Source of the DNA: Campylorhamphus procurvoides
Taxonomy: Eukaryota > Chordata > Aves > Passeriformes > Dendrocolaptidae
DNA length: 64,000 bases
Direction of reading: 5' to 3'
Assembly: GCA_013396655.1 (NCBI GenBank)
Contig: WBMV01003348.1
Span: 620,001-684,000 of the forward strand
Positions 25,901-37,870 of the stretch are shown here, piece after piece. Within the stretch, counting starts at the first letter, position 1, and every line of letters starts with the position of its first letter. The translations under genes were made by a program, and so were the position numbers. A model generated the notes under the pieces. It worked only from the letters and a program-made list of their open reading frames with translations. It had not been told where the DNA came from and ran no database searches.

Positions 25901-28900
25901 TATCTCACCCTGTTTTCTGCAGAACATCTTCCAAGAGACCTCAGGAAAACCCTCTGCTTATACCCATGTCTGAACCAAACTCCAATTTTCTAATAGCTTG
26001 AACAATGTTTTCATAAGGTGTTTTATGGCCGCTGATACCCCATAAACAACTCTGGCTTCTTTTACTTTGCTAGAATAAATCAGTTTCATGTCTGCAGAAC
26101 TGAACTGTAAATTTGTGCAACCCTTTCTTTAGTGATACACAAAACTGAATCCAACTGCTGAAACTTGGAGCTGCATAAAATGCAGTGACCGGGAAGAGAT
26201 TCAATGCTTCTCAAACTTACAGCTGATATAGTCTAAATCTGAGTTTAATGTCTGAAAGGATCCCAAAGAATTCAATGAAAGTGCAGCTAACAAAGGAAAC
26301 GGCAAACTCTGCACAACTTTCTGCCAAAAACTATACAAAACTTTGGGTTTAATACAAGGTCAAGATAAAAATGGGATTTAGTGAATTTTTTACCAACCTG
26401 CTTATACCCTGTCTCAGTTAAAAGAGAGAGGAAAGGAGAACAAGGACACAAAAAGCATCCACAATAACCTCACAGGGCAGATCACCTGGGATAGAGAGCT
26501 CTTAGCATCACACAGTCACGATCCACTAGACCTGGAAACACTTAAAAGAAAAAGGGATGGTGGCAGCTCTTCCCTGGGGATGACACCTGAGAAGAGTAAC
26601 AGGGCAGGGCAGGTTGTGCCATACCCACAACAAAGAACTTGCATCAGAAAGCCATCCAAAATGCAGGAGATATTCCTCTTTTCGAACTGATGACAAATGC
26701 TGTAACAAACTTGTTCAGTGGAAGTGTCACCCACAGAAAGCCCTGGATTCCCACAATCTGCCCAGAATACCAAACAGCTCAGACTTGAGTCCCTCAGAGT
26801 AACAGCTCTGTCAAGCGAGTGGCCAGGTTTGTAAGAGGCTCAGCTGAAGCTGCTGCCATCTCCTGCCATTTGTGTTCTCATCCATGGGGTTTTAACACTC
26901 CTTGCTCTGCTGAGCCCTGAGCCAGGAATCAGCATTAAACTCCACACCTACAGAAAGACCAAGTGCAGAACTGATAAAATAGCAAAGTGGTGCATGAATC
27001 CAGGCTTTCAGTGTGCACCCTGGCTGTTTCACGTGCTTCACACAGCTTGTTTAGATCACCAACATTTGCCAGATCAGAAGCAGAACCTTCAGGGAAAACT
27101 TCCGCTCTGAAATAATGCTGAGTAGGACTCATTCCTGAGCCAGGAACTTATGGTCTTTTCTGGTTTTACAATTTCTTTAGCAAGGTCGGAGTGAATCAAT
27201 GAGAAACCAGAGTTACATTTTAAGGTTAGAATAAATATGCCAGTTACTGATCCCCTGGCCTGAATCCACACACACACAAACACCCTGTGATGTGAATAAA
27301 CAGCTGCAAATAAAGCTTTGCCTTTTGAGGAATCTGCACTTCAAACCTTGGAGCAGTTTCTCTGAGCGTGGCATCAGCACCTGGAGTTGTGGACTAGCAA
27401 GCACAACACTTTTCAGGTTCTGTGTGTCTCAGCTCAGCAAACACAGGGGGAGGATGAAACTAGGATATACTGCAAAGGAGACAAACAGAAAAACAAGTGC
27501 ACAGTTGCAAAGGGAAGAACGATTGGAAAGAAAGTTACAGAAATGGAAATGATAAGCACATGAATGGAAAGGAGAAAATCAAACTTTGGGACTGTAAAAG
27601 TGCTTCAAGATCCTTAGATAATATAAAATGTTATAAGATTTACGAAGTAAGTTAAGCAATTCTCCCTATGTTTGCTCCCTCTTCCACTCCTTCCCAATTG
27701 ACATTTCTGCTGATGTATCCTCGCCTTGGCCACTAAGTGTTTTACTGGACAATTTTTTCCTCTTTTCCTCCATTTTTTTCTCCTTTTTTTTATTCCCCCT
27801 CTCTTTGACTTGGTGGGTTGAATACCATAAAATTTTGACATATTAGATACCACACATAAGTACACATGCACGCATGCCATATTGGGTAAAAATCCATGAA
27901 AAAGCCTACCACTTACATTATAGAAATAACTTTTCAGCTCATTCCCAAGTATGTCACTGATAAAATCGAATACACAGGCACACTTTATTGTTTCACTCAG
28001 CTCAGTGATTTGGGTGAACAGTTCCACCTTTTTTTTTTTTTTTAAACTTTGGACCTGTTCCATAAATAGTGGCTATGGAGAACACAAAAACTGAGGAATG
28101 TTCATACATCTGCCTTCAACTTATAGTGAAAAAGGACTATCAGTTTCTTCATCTTTCTTATTCTAACTCAGCACTGTTTAATCTCAGAGTTTTTTCAACA
28201 GCTGATAATGATAGTGAACATACTTTGCTATGAAGTTCTCAGCTACAGTTTCTTCAAGGTCATTCACAGTGTTTTACTGAATCACATTTAGTAATGGCTG
28301 ATTAGTACAGTGTAGAGTTGATTCCTGCTAGATCAGTTTCTAAAATGGTCCAGCAAGCCATCACAGGCAAGAAGACGCCTTCTAGAGCAGGCTCCTATTA
28401 AAATCAAAACAATACAATCCTAGCCCCATACTTATATGAAATTACATTTCAGCTTATGAAAAAGAATGACTTTGCAGATCAGTTACTTACAAGGGTTTCA
28501 TTCCCCAAAGCTGCGCCATTCTGTGTTCTGCTGCCACCAGACCATAAATAAAATCCCTCATCTCTTATAATTGAACTCAAAAATTCTCTGCCTAAATGTG
28601 ATCTTTTTATACCTTATTCTCAAGTGGACTGCGAATTAAGTTATCTTAGGGCTCAGCTTGGGTTCAATCAAACCCAAACTTCAAGGGCTGTATTTAAGCA
28701 GTACTGTGATTTAAAAGCTCATGGAGAAAGAGAATCAAAATCATCTCTGGCATTTGCAATTTTCCTGACATCATAGCTTGCAGACATGTACAGGCCTAAA
28801 AGCTCTGGCATCATTTATTTAAACTCTGGGGATGAAAATCTAAACAGTATTTTTTGAGAAAAATTTGATTCAATACATTTTTTTCTAGTATGAATGGCAG

Positions 28901-29639
28901 CTTGAAAATAGAGGTTATTCAAAAAATATAGGAATACTGAAATGAAACCAGTTCATTTTACTGGGGTGGTTTTTGCAAGCTTAAGAGAATGGAAAGATTA
29001 TTTTTTTCAGCAGGATGTAGACTTATTCATTGCAAAGAATTGCAGCAGGAAGGAAGCACTCAGTAAGCATCCCACTCAAGATGGCAACTGTGTCTCAGTA
29101 ATACATCATTCCTACCTGCAAAGCCACAACAAAACAGTACAAAAAAGTGTTTTGGCCACTCTAAAGTATAAGAAGCTTCATTCTTCCTTACAAACAGCTC
29201 AACAGCACAGAAAAGGTCTCGCCAATAAGAAACAACCCACCTCTGGAATCCAAGGAAACAAATGAAGAGGAAGACATGGCACAATCACAGCATTAAGTTT
29301 TTTTGGGTTTTTTTTTCATTCCACAAGAAATTTCTTTCCAGTAGAAAACTCTTTACCTGAGTTTAAAAAAAAAAGCACAAGGAAAACTGCTTCCTTAAAA
29401 ATCCACATATCCACTTTGTTACTTGCTTGTTATTCCCTTCATTTTTATGCTCGATTGGAAATTTTGTCCTGTATAAAGGACGAGGCTGTTTCTGGCCACA
29501 ACCTGTCTTAGAATTCTGCAGAGACTCAAACCCTTCCTGTCTTGTCATAGTAATGGCAAAGCATCACAGTTTGATGCTGATGGGAAGAGACAAATTCTGT
29601 CTACAGAAACATAACTGACTGCACTGTTTTCAAAGAAAC
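19999..29639. other. Long AT-rich non-coding stretch
   Basis: I see no gene here. It contains A runs (21295-21307 and 21586-21602), a T run (28029-28043), a small exon-like segment (23293-23335) and a pyrimidine-rich patch near 25860-25915. The longest frame, 27614-28063 on the minus strand (149 codons), starts within a lysine run encoded by the T run and has no domain. It is basic and low in complexity in its middle and is best read as chance. Confidence 0.45.
21586..21602 (+). repeat. Poly-A run (17 A)
   Basis: Seventeen consecutive A residues are followed by 'gaaaaataatt'. It could be a retrocopy tail, but no recognisable parent sequence lies upstream, so it is recorded only as a homopolymer. 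Confidence 0.9.
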
Positions 29640-30390
29640 TTGGTGTGCTTGGCTTATGTGACAAGTCTTTGGTAGTGGGGGCTGCAGGGATGACCTCGGT
29701 GAGAACACATCAGGAGCTGCCACTGGACAGAGCCTGTCCCATCTGGCTCCAAAGTAGACAGCTGGCTGAAGCTGAGCCCAACAACTACATTGGTAGTGCC
29801 TCTGTGCTAACATCTTTAGGAAGGAGAAAAACTGCTGTGTAGAAGTTTTAAGAGAGAGGCACAATGCTACCAACACCAAGGTCAGTGAAGAAAGGAGGTG
29901 GGGGCATCACTCCACGTGCAGGAGCAGAAACTCCCTGGCAGCCAGCCCATGGAGAAGACCATAGGGAAAACAGGTTGTCCCCCTATAGCTCATGGAGGCC
30001 CACGGTGGAGCAGATATCACCTGCAGCCCGTGGAGGACCCCAAGCCAGAGCAGGTGGATATGACTCCAAGGAAGCTGCAGCCTGTGAAGAGCCTTCATGG
30101 GAACAGGTTTTTGGCAGGAAAGGAGCCCAAAAGGAGCAGGTTTTCAAGCAGGAAATCAGGCCTCTGGAGGGACCCATGCAGAAGCACTTCCTAAAGACTA
30201 CAGCCTGTGGGAAGGACTCACAGTGGAAAAGGGGAAAAGCATGGGAAAGGAAAAAGAGGGACAACATCTAATACGTGAAGCAAAACCCCTATTCACCATT
30301 CCACATGCAGTGCTTGGTGTTAGGGAAGGAGCAAACAGAAAAGGCAGGAATAAAGGAGTCAAATCGACCCTGGGACTTCAAACATCATGT
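29640..30390 (+). repeat. Degenerate LTR-retroelement-like avian repeat
   Basis: A block less AT-rich than its surroundings carries a distinctive motif series. It has a 'gcctctgtgctaacatcttt' segment, then 'aaggtcagtgaagaaaggag', then repeated passages of the form GCAGCCCRTGGAGGAC and GAGCAGGT (near 30008, 30048, 30101 and 30134), ending near 'gaccctggga'. I recall this series from a dispersed avian repeat that I associate with the LTR and leader of ERV-type elements. I cannot name the family with certainty. Two overlapping open frames (29864-30271, 30097-30480) are carried by this repetitive sequence and show no gag, pol or env features. The copy is decayed, with no second LTR nearby. Confidence 0.6.
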
Positions 30391-32006
30391 TTAGATTCAC
30401 AAGAGAAATATAAGATGTGCCAATCCCTTCACTCAGAGGTGTGCTGGCACTGCAGCACAGGTACAGCATGGAGTCTGTGACACTCATCTTGGACTAAAAA
30501 TTGGCAGTAGCTTTGACTGTGCTTAAAACACTGACACACTGTGCATTTCAGTTACAAAGAGCTGGTTAAATACAAATTGAGCCCAGTTTCCTAAGGAAAA
30601 TAAGTTTTGCATGCTCACTACCATGGACATACAAGCAGACACACTTCTTTGCGTCTAGTAAACAGTCACCTACGTTTTCTGGGAAAGAGCATGTGAATAA
30701 AAAAGAATGTGGGGAAAAAAGTGAAAAAAAAACAAAACAGAAAAAATATTTTTCAAAGCAATTGAAGCTGTTCTGTTTTTCGAACACAAAGCATTAGGTG
30801 AAGTCACCATTTGCACTTTTCCCTCACTGGCATTGCCAGGAGTCCTGTCATAAACTGTTTTGCAGGAGGAGAAGCAAACAGACACACAAAAAAATATCCC
30901 CAAAACTCAGATCTAGAGCATGTCTGGAATGAGCTGAGATGCTCACATTTTAATTCCTGCAGAATTCTTTCTTTAAATAATACCCTGTAGGGTTGGTTTG
31001 CAGAAGGACAGCTAAAACTATGTCTGTCCCTGGTTTTCAACAGAGTAACAAAGTCTTTGGACTGCAAAGCTCTTCAGGAGAAAAAAACCACGGCTCTATA
31101 TGGTCTGATTACCTTGATATATACTACATACATGGATAATTGTCTTCTGCATTTCAGTAAAGGTGGTAGCAGATGAAAAATCCAATATTTCAGAAAAGTT
31201 CTTTCCCTGATTAAATTCCTGTCCTGAAAAACAAGCCTTTGGAGGTTCGAATTTTTATCTCAGGAAAACTATAGGAAAAAAGAATGACATCGGTGAGAGT
31301 AGTGCAGATTTTCAAAGGAGAAAAAAGACTAGAGACTAGCCCAGATTTATAAAAAATACATACACAGGTAGTTTCTACCTCCTCACAAAACTGCACATTT
31401 TCATGCCGTTTAGCACCAGGGATCACCAGCTTTAGCATCCTTCCTGCCACATTAGTATGAAATCAGCTCTGAGAAGAAAGTGACAGATGCACCATTAAAA
31501 CCGTGAACCCGAGTGGTGGCCCCAAGCTGTCCCTGGGTTGTGGCCCTGAGGTCTCCCATCACTGCTGATGAAGCTGCATTCACATCACTGGGAGTGCATC
31601 TGCAGCAAAGCACGTGGGGAAACCACTTGTTCCAGGTTGCACATTTACAGCAAAACTCTTCCTCTACACTGAGGGAAAAAACCCCAAACCTACAAACCCA
31701 ACACACAGAGCACCATCAAAAAATCTAAAGCACGGAAACTGGTTTGGAACCTTTGCTTTATGAGACTTTAAGAGATCATTCATGCCATGATCCTCCTGCA
31801 TTGCAAGCAGAGTTGGGGCTCCAGGTTTCCTAATTCCTTCATGTATTGTGCAGGAACATCCTTTACATCAACAGAAACATTAAAAAAAATTTAAAAAATG
31901 AACTGACAATTACAAAAATCCTATGAATCCATTACCAGGTGAATTTCCAAACTAAAGTGATGGTATCAAATCAAATTAAAATAAAGTTTTGACAGAAATC
32001 TCAGAC
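30391..32006. other. AT-rich non-coding stretch, nothing recognised
   Basis: Overlapping short minus-strand frames (30566-31067, 31211-31706) lack domain signal and mostly translate A/T-rich sequence. No repeat family was recognised. Confidence 0.5.
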
Positions 32007-32085
32007 GGGGGAGGGAGTGGGGATGGGGGTTGGTAGGTTAGTGTTTAGTTAGGGGGGATGTTGGCGGGGTTTTTGTGGGGTTTTT
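32007..32085 (+). other. G-rich tract with canonical G-quadruplex motif
   Basis: Positions 32007-32029 hold four G runs of 5, 3, 4 and 5 separated by loops of 1, 3 and 2 bases, a textbook G3+N1-7 pattern. Further G runs (GGGGGG near 32053, GGGG near 32066 and 32077) extend the tract to about 32080. The strand asymmetry is strong. Function is unknown. Confidence 0.85.
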
Positions 32086-33244
32086 AACAAGTCCCTCTCT
32101 ATTCCTTAAGAATTTAAGCTTACAGTCTCCTGAAAAAGTTACATGACTTACAGGTACTGTAACAAGAGTTACTGATCTGGGAAATGACTGAAGAAACTGT
32201 ATCATAGCTTAAAGTGAAATTTTTAATGAAAGCTTATTGAACCTCAACATCTTAACGACAGGTTATATAATTCAATGTCAGCCCCTCAAAATGCTGCCTG
32301 ATACTAAAAATATACCATAGCTATCACTACCTTCCACTTTTCAGGTAGTGATCTTTAGTCTCATGTTTTTTTACTTAGTCAAGACTCAGGCATACCTGAT
32401 TTCCTTTGTGTGAAGCACAAGACCTTCAACCACCGGTAGATAGTTCCCTGGGCACATGTTCTGGAATCAAACATTCACTTGATTGTTTTGATTTATTTCC
32501 TCTTGCCTCAGGTAAGCTTCAGGAATTGAGCAGCTTGTACTCCCTACCCTGGGGGGGGAATAATTTAATGACTCACTTTGTTCACTCTGTTTAGTGCATC
32601 CCAAAGTCCATGTGATACACTGAGGGCCAGATGGGGAGGGGAGAAGGAGGAGAAAGTCAAACATTTTACCAATAGAAAACAACAATTTACAGAACCTTGT
32701 TGAACTCTCTGAAGGCCATTTTATACTTGTTTAGCCTCAGTCTCCTGAAAACCATACCGTAATTTCCATCTTACTGTTTTGCCATTGCACTTGCTCCTAG
32801 TGAAATACAAATACACCCATTCTTACCATTTACATTGTATACCCATATTTTTCCAGAAAACACATGAATACATCTCAAATTAATTCATCGCCCCCCTACT
32901 TCAATAAAACACATTCTTCAGATAATGACTTACTTGATTACAGATTAGAGCTGGGATACAGGGTTGTGGAAGCCCAGAGAAGCTGACTTGAGTCAGGGGA
33001 TGGATGGATTGTGGTGGTGCATCCACCCCTCCCCACTATGATCTGAGGCTCATTAGGCCTAATTTTTGATAAACTGCACCTGGGCAAAACCCCTCTTGAG
33101 CTTGCAGAAACACTGTTTGTTCCCACGATCTAACAGGTGCCTAATGAGCACCTGGTTTTTACCTAACAGCCTTGGAAGCTTGTTTTTCTTGCCTAAATAA
33201 CAACCCAAGTGGAATCACATTTTTGTTATTGACCCTTCAAATCA
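32086..33244. other. Non-coding stretch
   Basis: No repeat family or exon was recognised. A short perfect hairpin lies at 33134-33154. Frames are about 70 codons or shorter. Confidence 0.5.
33134..33154. repeat. Short perfect inverted repeat
   Basis: The 7-base arms CAGGTGC and GCACCTG flank a 7-base spacer. Each arm carries an E-box core (CAGGTG or CACCTG). It could bind basic helix-loop-helix or ZEB-type factors, but this is inference from the motif alone. Confidence 0.85.
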
Positions 33245-33920
33245 AGTTACTGATTCAAATTGCAGCCAGGATGGAAAATTAGGCCAACTAAAGCCCAGTC
33301 TCCTGCAACCCTGTAACAGTGGTCCAAAGTGAGATGCTTTGAGCTCTCAGTTCCCAGGAGGAATGTCTCAGACGCCAATAACTGGATGGCTGGGAAGGTG
33401 CTGGTAATAATAGAAAAGAATTTTAGGTAATAACAAGGACTGTTGGTATTAAGACACAGTGACAAAGAGCAAGATGTGGCTAAAGAAGGGGAGACATGCA
33501 GAGGCAGGACAGCACTTTCCTGGGACAAACATCCTTGTTGTAGATCCTGGAGATAAGCACAACACAGTACAGCACAAGTGTAGGAATGAGGCCAAGAAGT
33601 GGGCACAGACTCCAGAGGGGGATTAAGGCCACCAAAGACCCCTGAAGCCCCTAACCCATTTCCAGAAAGACCTGAAAGAAGGGACTGCACATGATAAGTA
33701 ATTTGCATAGAAAGCAAGAAGTCTGTCCATAAAATGTATCTCCTTCCAAGCCCAGGTGGCACATCTGGGATCCTGGACATCTCATCAGCCAGACTAACAC
33801 TGCTGGATCGATGCTCAAACCAGGACTGGTGATGCCTTTTTCTCTCTCTTTTCTTCTCTTTTTCTCTCAGCCCCTCTTTAATTAATGTCTTCCTTTTTTA
33901 TTTCCCTTTCACCCCACCCC
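33245..33920 (+). repeat. Putative solitary LTR-like repeat
   Basis: The segment has a U3-to-R-like layout. A purine-rich body is followed by 'aatttgcatag', a TATA-like 'ccataaaatg' near 33728-33737, a GC-richer 'ccaagcccaggtggcaca' passage, then a pyrimidine tract (33836-33910) containing 'tttctctcag'. This order recalls avian ERV LTRs that I have seen. Neither TG/CA ends nor a target-site duplication could be fixed, so the edges and the family are unknown. A 177-codon minus-strand frame crosses it (33247-33780) and has no viral or cellular domain. It is treated as a by-product. Confidence 0.4.
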
Positions 33921-35302
33921 TTTATCCAAAACCTGCTGCCACATGCTAATATAGTAGGTCCAATAATACTAATAATACCAATTTCTGTGCCAAAGGTGTA
34001 AATCACTGATAAAAACTTCTGATTTTTATTGCTCTTTTCAAGCACGAACACTTACAAATCTTAGGTGCTTCCTTCCCCTTAAGGGTGGGTTGTCACAGGG
34101 GTCAGGTACTTCACAGCAATTAGCAAATGTAGGAAATGTGACTGGATGCTGCAAGGAATGGAGAAATGACCTCCTCTGAATTTCCCCACGTCTTGGTTTT
34201 TTATTCTGTGTGTAAAAGCACTGTGAGAACTGCCTCCCTTTTTCACATCAGCCTGAACTGGAGGGAGGCAGGAGATAAGTCTGGAAAGCCAAGAAGAATG
34301 AAGAAGAGAATGAGCCAAAACTTCTAATAGTAAGCATCTCCAAACAGCTGGAAGTATCCAGAACACATATCCAGAGCTTCACCTGTTCTTACAGTATTTT
34401 CTGAGCCTTTAAAAGCAGCAGCAATAGCTCAGGTCTTAAGCCATTCTTAAGCATTAAGAAGGCTTTATTGCAGCTTTATGCCTGAAGCTAGTCAGAATTA
34501 ATAGCACTTTTTGCTCATGGTAATTTCATTTTATTTATTTTATTACTTTATGAGTAAATTTGTTCTTAATAATTTTCTCTGCAGGGGACAGGAAGACATT
34601 TATTTCTACAAGGAGCATTTTTCTTTCCTGGGGGTCCCAACAGTTACATTAAAAAAAAAGGTTAAAAAAATATAAAAAGTTTTAAAAGAAGGACATATAC
34701 AATTCTCTCACTGTGAAATACCATCTTTTTTTTTCCAAGTACTGACACTGAATTGGTTCTTTTAATTCCCAGGCATTTCAAGAACAGCATGAGACTTGCA
34801 AAGGCAAGAGAAAACAATGCAGAGTAAAACGTACTGATTAACTTGTGGTGGCTCATTGAATCAGAATGTGGTTCCCTACTGCGCTGTCTCTAAAAATCTT
34901 AAATCATCTCTCTCTCCCAGAAGCACACAGAATAATTTGATGTCTCAAGGTAACAAAGTTAATTCCTTTAATCCAAAGTAAAAATCTTTAGAAGTTTCTT
35001 ATGGATGGAGGATCTTGACGCATTGCATTTTTAATTATAAAATCTAATTAAAAAGTCCAGCTATACATTACTAAACAGCTAATTTCTTTTTTTCCTTTTT
35101 AAGACAATGAAACACAGCTATTTCTTACAAAACGGCCCCACAGGTTTACTCTAAGAAAACACTTTTTACTTGGTCCTACTTTATTGCTTTACTACTGGCT
35201 CCAGTTTTAATTGCCCAGTGATATCTAAATGGTGGTGATCTGATCATTTCACTCCCCCCACCCTCTCTTTGTCTGAGCACTGATCCAACCAACTTAATTC
35301 AT

Positions 35303-35320
35303 GTATATATATATATATAC
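35303..35320. repeat. TA microsatellite, palindromic
   Basis: An alternating TA tract is bounded by G and C to give a fully self-complementary 18-mer. Confidence 0.95.
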
Positions 35321-37153
35321 ATACCACATGTAGATATACTAGAAGATGTATATTCACCAGAAAAAGGAAAAGGAAGCAACATTTGCAACACAAATTTTGG
35401 ATTTCAATAGATAAAGGTACCATGTAAGCATGGCATGTTAATGTACCTTAAGGTACAGAGATGTAAATATGTAGATTGTTCACCAGTGCTCTTAATTCAC
35501 GGACTTTACAGAAGCCTCTAATATCATGAAACTCTAGGTCCAACAACTATCCCTGGTATAGAAATGGGGATCTGGGAACACTTTAGTTATTCTAACACTT
35601 AGTTCTATCAGGAAAGAGAAACGATTATTTTCTTGGGACTATGATATTAGAGCCCTTATTTCTGTCCTGCCTGCATTAGGTGTCACCTTCAGGATCCTTG
35701 AAGCATCACCATAGAGAAACAACATTCCCTACCAAATGGGAGTTCTCTAAAGTTCTCAGGTATTTATTGCCCTTTTTCACTAGAAGTTGTTAAAATTTCC
35801 CCAAGTTTCTTGAAATCTTTATGACTTCCAAAAAGTAAGGTATTAGTACTTAAATTATTTTATTACTATTAGCATGAATAAGAGAGGGGAGGACAGGGAT
35901 TTCACATGGCATAGATGGACAAAACACTTAGGAACCAGTCCTATTACACCTTTCATGCATAATCCCATGAGGGTTTTTTTCCTTTATTTTTCTTGGTTTC
36001 TTGACAACATATTCTGCATTGCTACTTGGGAACCACCATTATAGTGGCCATATCTCCAAATCACTCTAAACAACAGTTTTTCTGGCAAAAGTGTCCCACA
36101 CTTTTCCCCAGCTTCAGTCTTCCCTCACTATAAAATTTCCCCTCTTCATTCACTCTGGTTGTGTTCATGCTGTTTGAGTTTTGAGGAGTTTAATGCCAAC
36201 TCCTTCCTTGTTTGATCTGGTAGATTCCCATGATCTATTATTTTTCAACTTATGCTTTTGTTAGTACAACTCTTTGCATTCCTGTAAGTTGTACAAATCC
36301 TGTCTTTTTGCTACCAAATTATTCTAAATTAGTCAGCTGATGCATAAATTCCTTCCTAAGGTTTCCTTTATATTCACTACAGGATAAAGAAAAGAAAATG
36401 AATAAAAAAAAAAAGTAATAAAATTTTCTCTGGGTATCCTCAGACTTTCCTGCAAGTTAGAGAGATCTTTTAATAGATTTTTCCACTTTTCATTCTTTGC
36501 CCATCCAACCTTCATTCCCTTTCCATTGGATGTTTTTAAACAAAACCTTGCAAGCACTTTGCAATCAATCCTGTACTGAGCTCTCTGTTCAATAAATTCT
36601 TCTTCCCTTTCAAATTCCTCTGCTCCAGAGCTGCTTTCATACACCAGAAGAACTGAAAGTTAGGTACAATCCAAATCCCTTTGCAGTAGAGTTGCAGACT
36701 TCAAGCATCACATTCTGCCATTTCCCTGCCCACCCCTTGTTATCATCATTCTCCAGCACTGGTCAGACCTCAGCCCACACTCAGTTTTCTCAGAGAAGAA
36801 CAGCCACTCATTTTTCTGTAGGCTTTTTAAGAAGCACATGGCACTTACCAAAATGTGACTGGTCAAATAGATGCTGTAACACAGATCAAATGCCTTTCCA
36901 TAAGAGCATTGCCAGGCCATACCTCTGGCATCCTTGCTTACTCAGGGGAAGACTGTTGCACACCTACAACTCTAAGAAACTAATGTTTTTGGCCTCTCAG
37001 TTCAATCAAATTCTCACTAAAGGTAAGTTCAAGATGGGGGAAACCTTACAAAATAGTTCTATTTATCGAGACTTGTGCTACCTTATTCTTCACAACTTCT
37101 GGAGCCATAACTAAAAAAAAGCAAATGCTAAGTTTCAAAATATGTGTTTGCAT

Positions 37154-37203
37154 ACACACACACACATGTACAAGCATACATAAGCACATATGGGTGTGTG
37201 TGT
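37154..37203. repeat. AC and GT repeats in inverted arrangement
   Basis: An ACACACACACAC block near 37154-37166 and a GTGTGTGTGT block at 37194-37203 face each other across about 27 bases. They could form a hairpin stem of about 10 bp. Confidence 0.85.
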
Positions 37204-37429
37204 ACACAGATACATAGACTTGCTTGCTGTTACAGCACCAAAAAACGCACAGTGATCCTGCAGTGCCTTACAATTCTTCTAGCCTAAATACCCAGCCCTG
37301 CAGCTCTCCCTTCTATGGCAGGTATCATCTCTTACAGTTTATCTCATCTTGCCAATTTCAGTAGGTTTGCTCATAGTATAATACTTCACACACAGAGGTC
37401 TTGAAGTCAGGCACTAAAATAACATAGCA

Positions 37430-37870
37430 CTAATTAGCCCAAATGCTGAAGAATGAAAGGAGTTTCTGAAGTTAGCTGTCGTGAGCTATATAAGGAGAGA
37501 GAAATGACAAGCTGTTGTCTTGGGAATATACATTAAAGCACAAAAATATTAAATTAAATATTGCTGTGCTTTGGAAAATGTCAACAACTACCTCAGTGGG
37601 AGAGTGACAGGGCTCTGGCAGAGGAATTCAGTATAAAAGCACAGATTTCAAAAAGAATCTGTTTTATTCTTTAAAAGGAACTGTCAACACAAGTCACAAA
37701 GGATGACAGACAGAAATGAGATTAGGAACAGCCTTTTAAAAAACCTGTCATCTTAGGAAATCAATAGGAAATAATTAACTAATAAACTATAGCATCTCCT
37801 ATCTCGGGATTTAGTGTTATTATGCAACCTGCTTTCCTAATTACATTAAAAGCAATAAATACAATTAGTA
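37430..37870. other. Possible conserved non-coding (enhancer-like) element
   Basis: Unique sequence without repeat signature. It is dense in homeodomain-type TAAT cores ('aataattaacta', 'cctaattacatt', 'acaattag') and includes 'gttattatgcaa'. The texture resembles developmental enhancers in vertebrate gene deserts. Conservation cannot be judged from one sequence. Confidence 0.22.

Larger units (their letters stand above)
33921..37429. other. AT-rich non-coding stretch
   Basis: Holds a TA microsatellite (35303-35320) and an AC/GT inverted pair (37154-37203). Frames at 36333-36644 (minus, 103 codons) and 36692-37114 (plus, 140 codons) have no domain that I recognise. The plus frame is crossed by a strong splice-donor-like 'aaggtaagt' at 37020-37028. 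No supported gene. Confidence 0.45.

Noticed and set aside
27614..28063. 149-codon minus-strand open frame with basic stretch
   Set aside because: It starts in a lysine run encoded by a T homopolymer and has no recognisable domain. The RKKW-rich part comes from purine-rich low-complexity DNA.
29864..30480. Overlapping 135- and 127-codon plus-strand frames as genes
   Set aside because: They translate the dispersed LTR-like repeat, and the apparent protein repeats simply mirror the DNA motif series. No gag, pol or env feature is present.
33247..33780. 177-codon minus-strand open frame, the longest in the window
   Set aside because: It lies in LTR-like repeat sequence. The translation shows no domain, and its cysteine/serine/leucine-rich composition looks like the antisense of ordinary sequence. 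No splice or promoter context supports it.
36692..37114. 140-codon plus-strand open frame as a gene
   Set aside because: No domain, no homologue recalled, and a competing frame on the other strand. Only the splice-like borders were worth a low-interest note.
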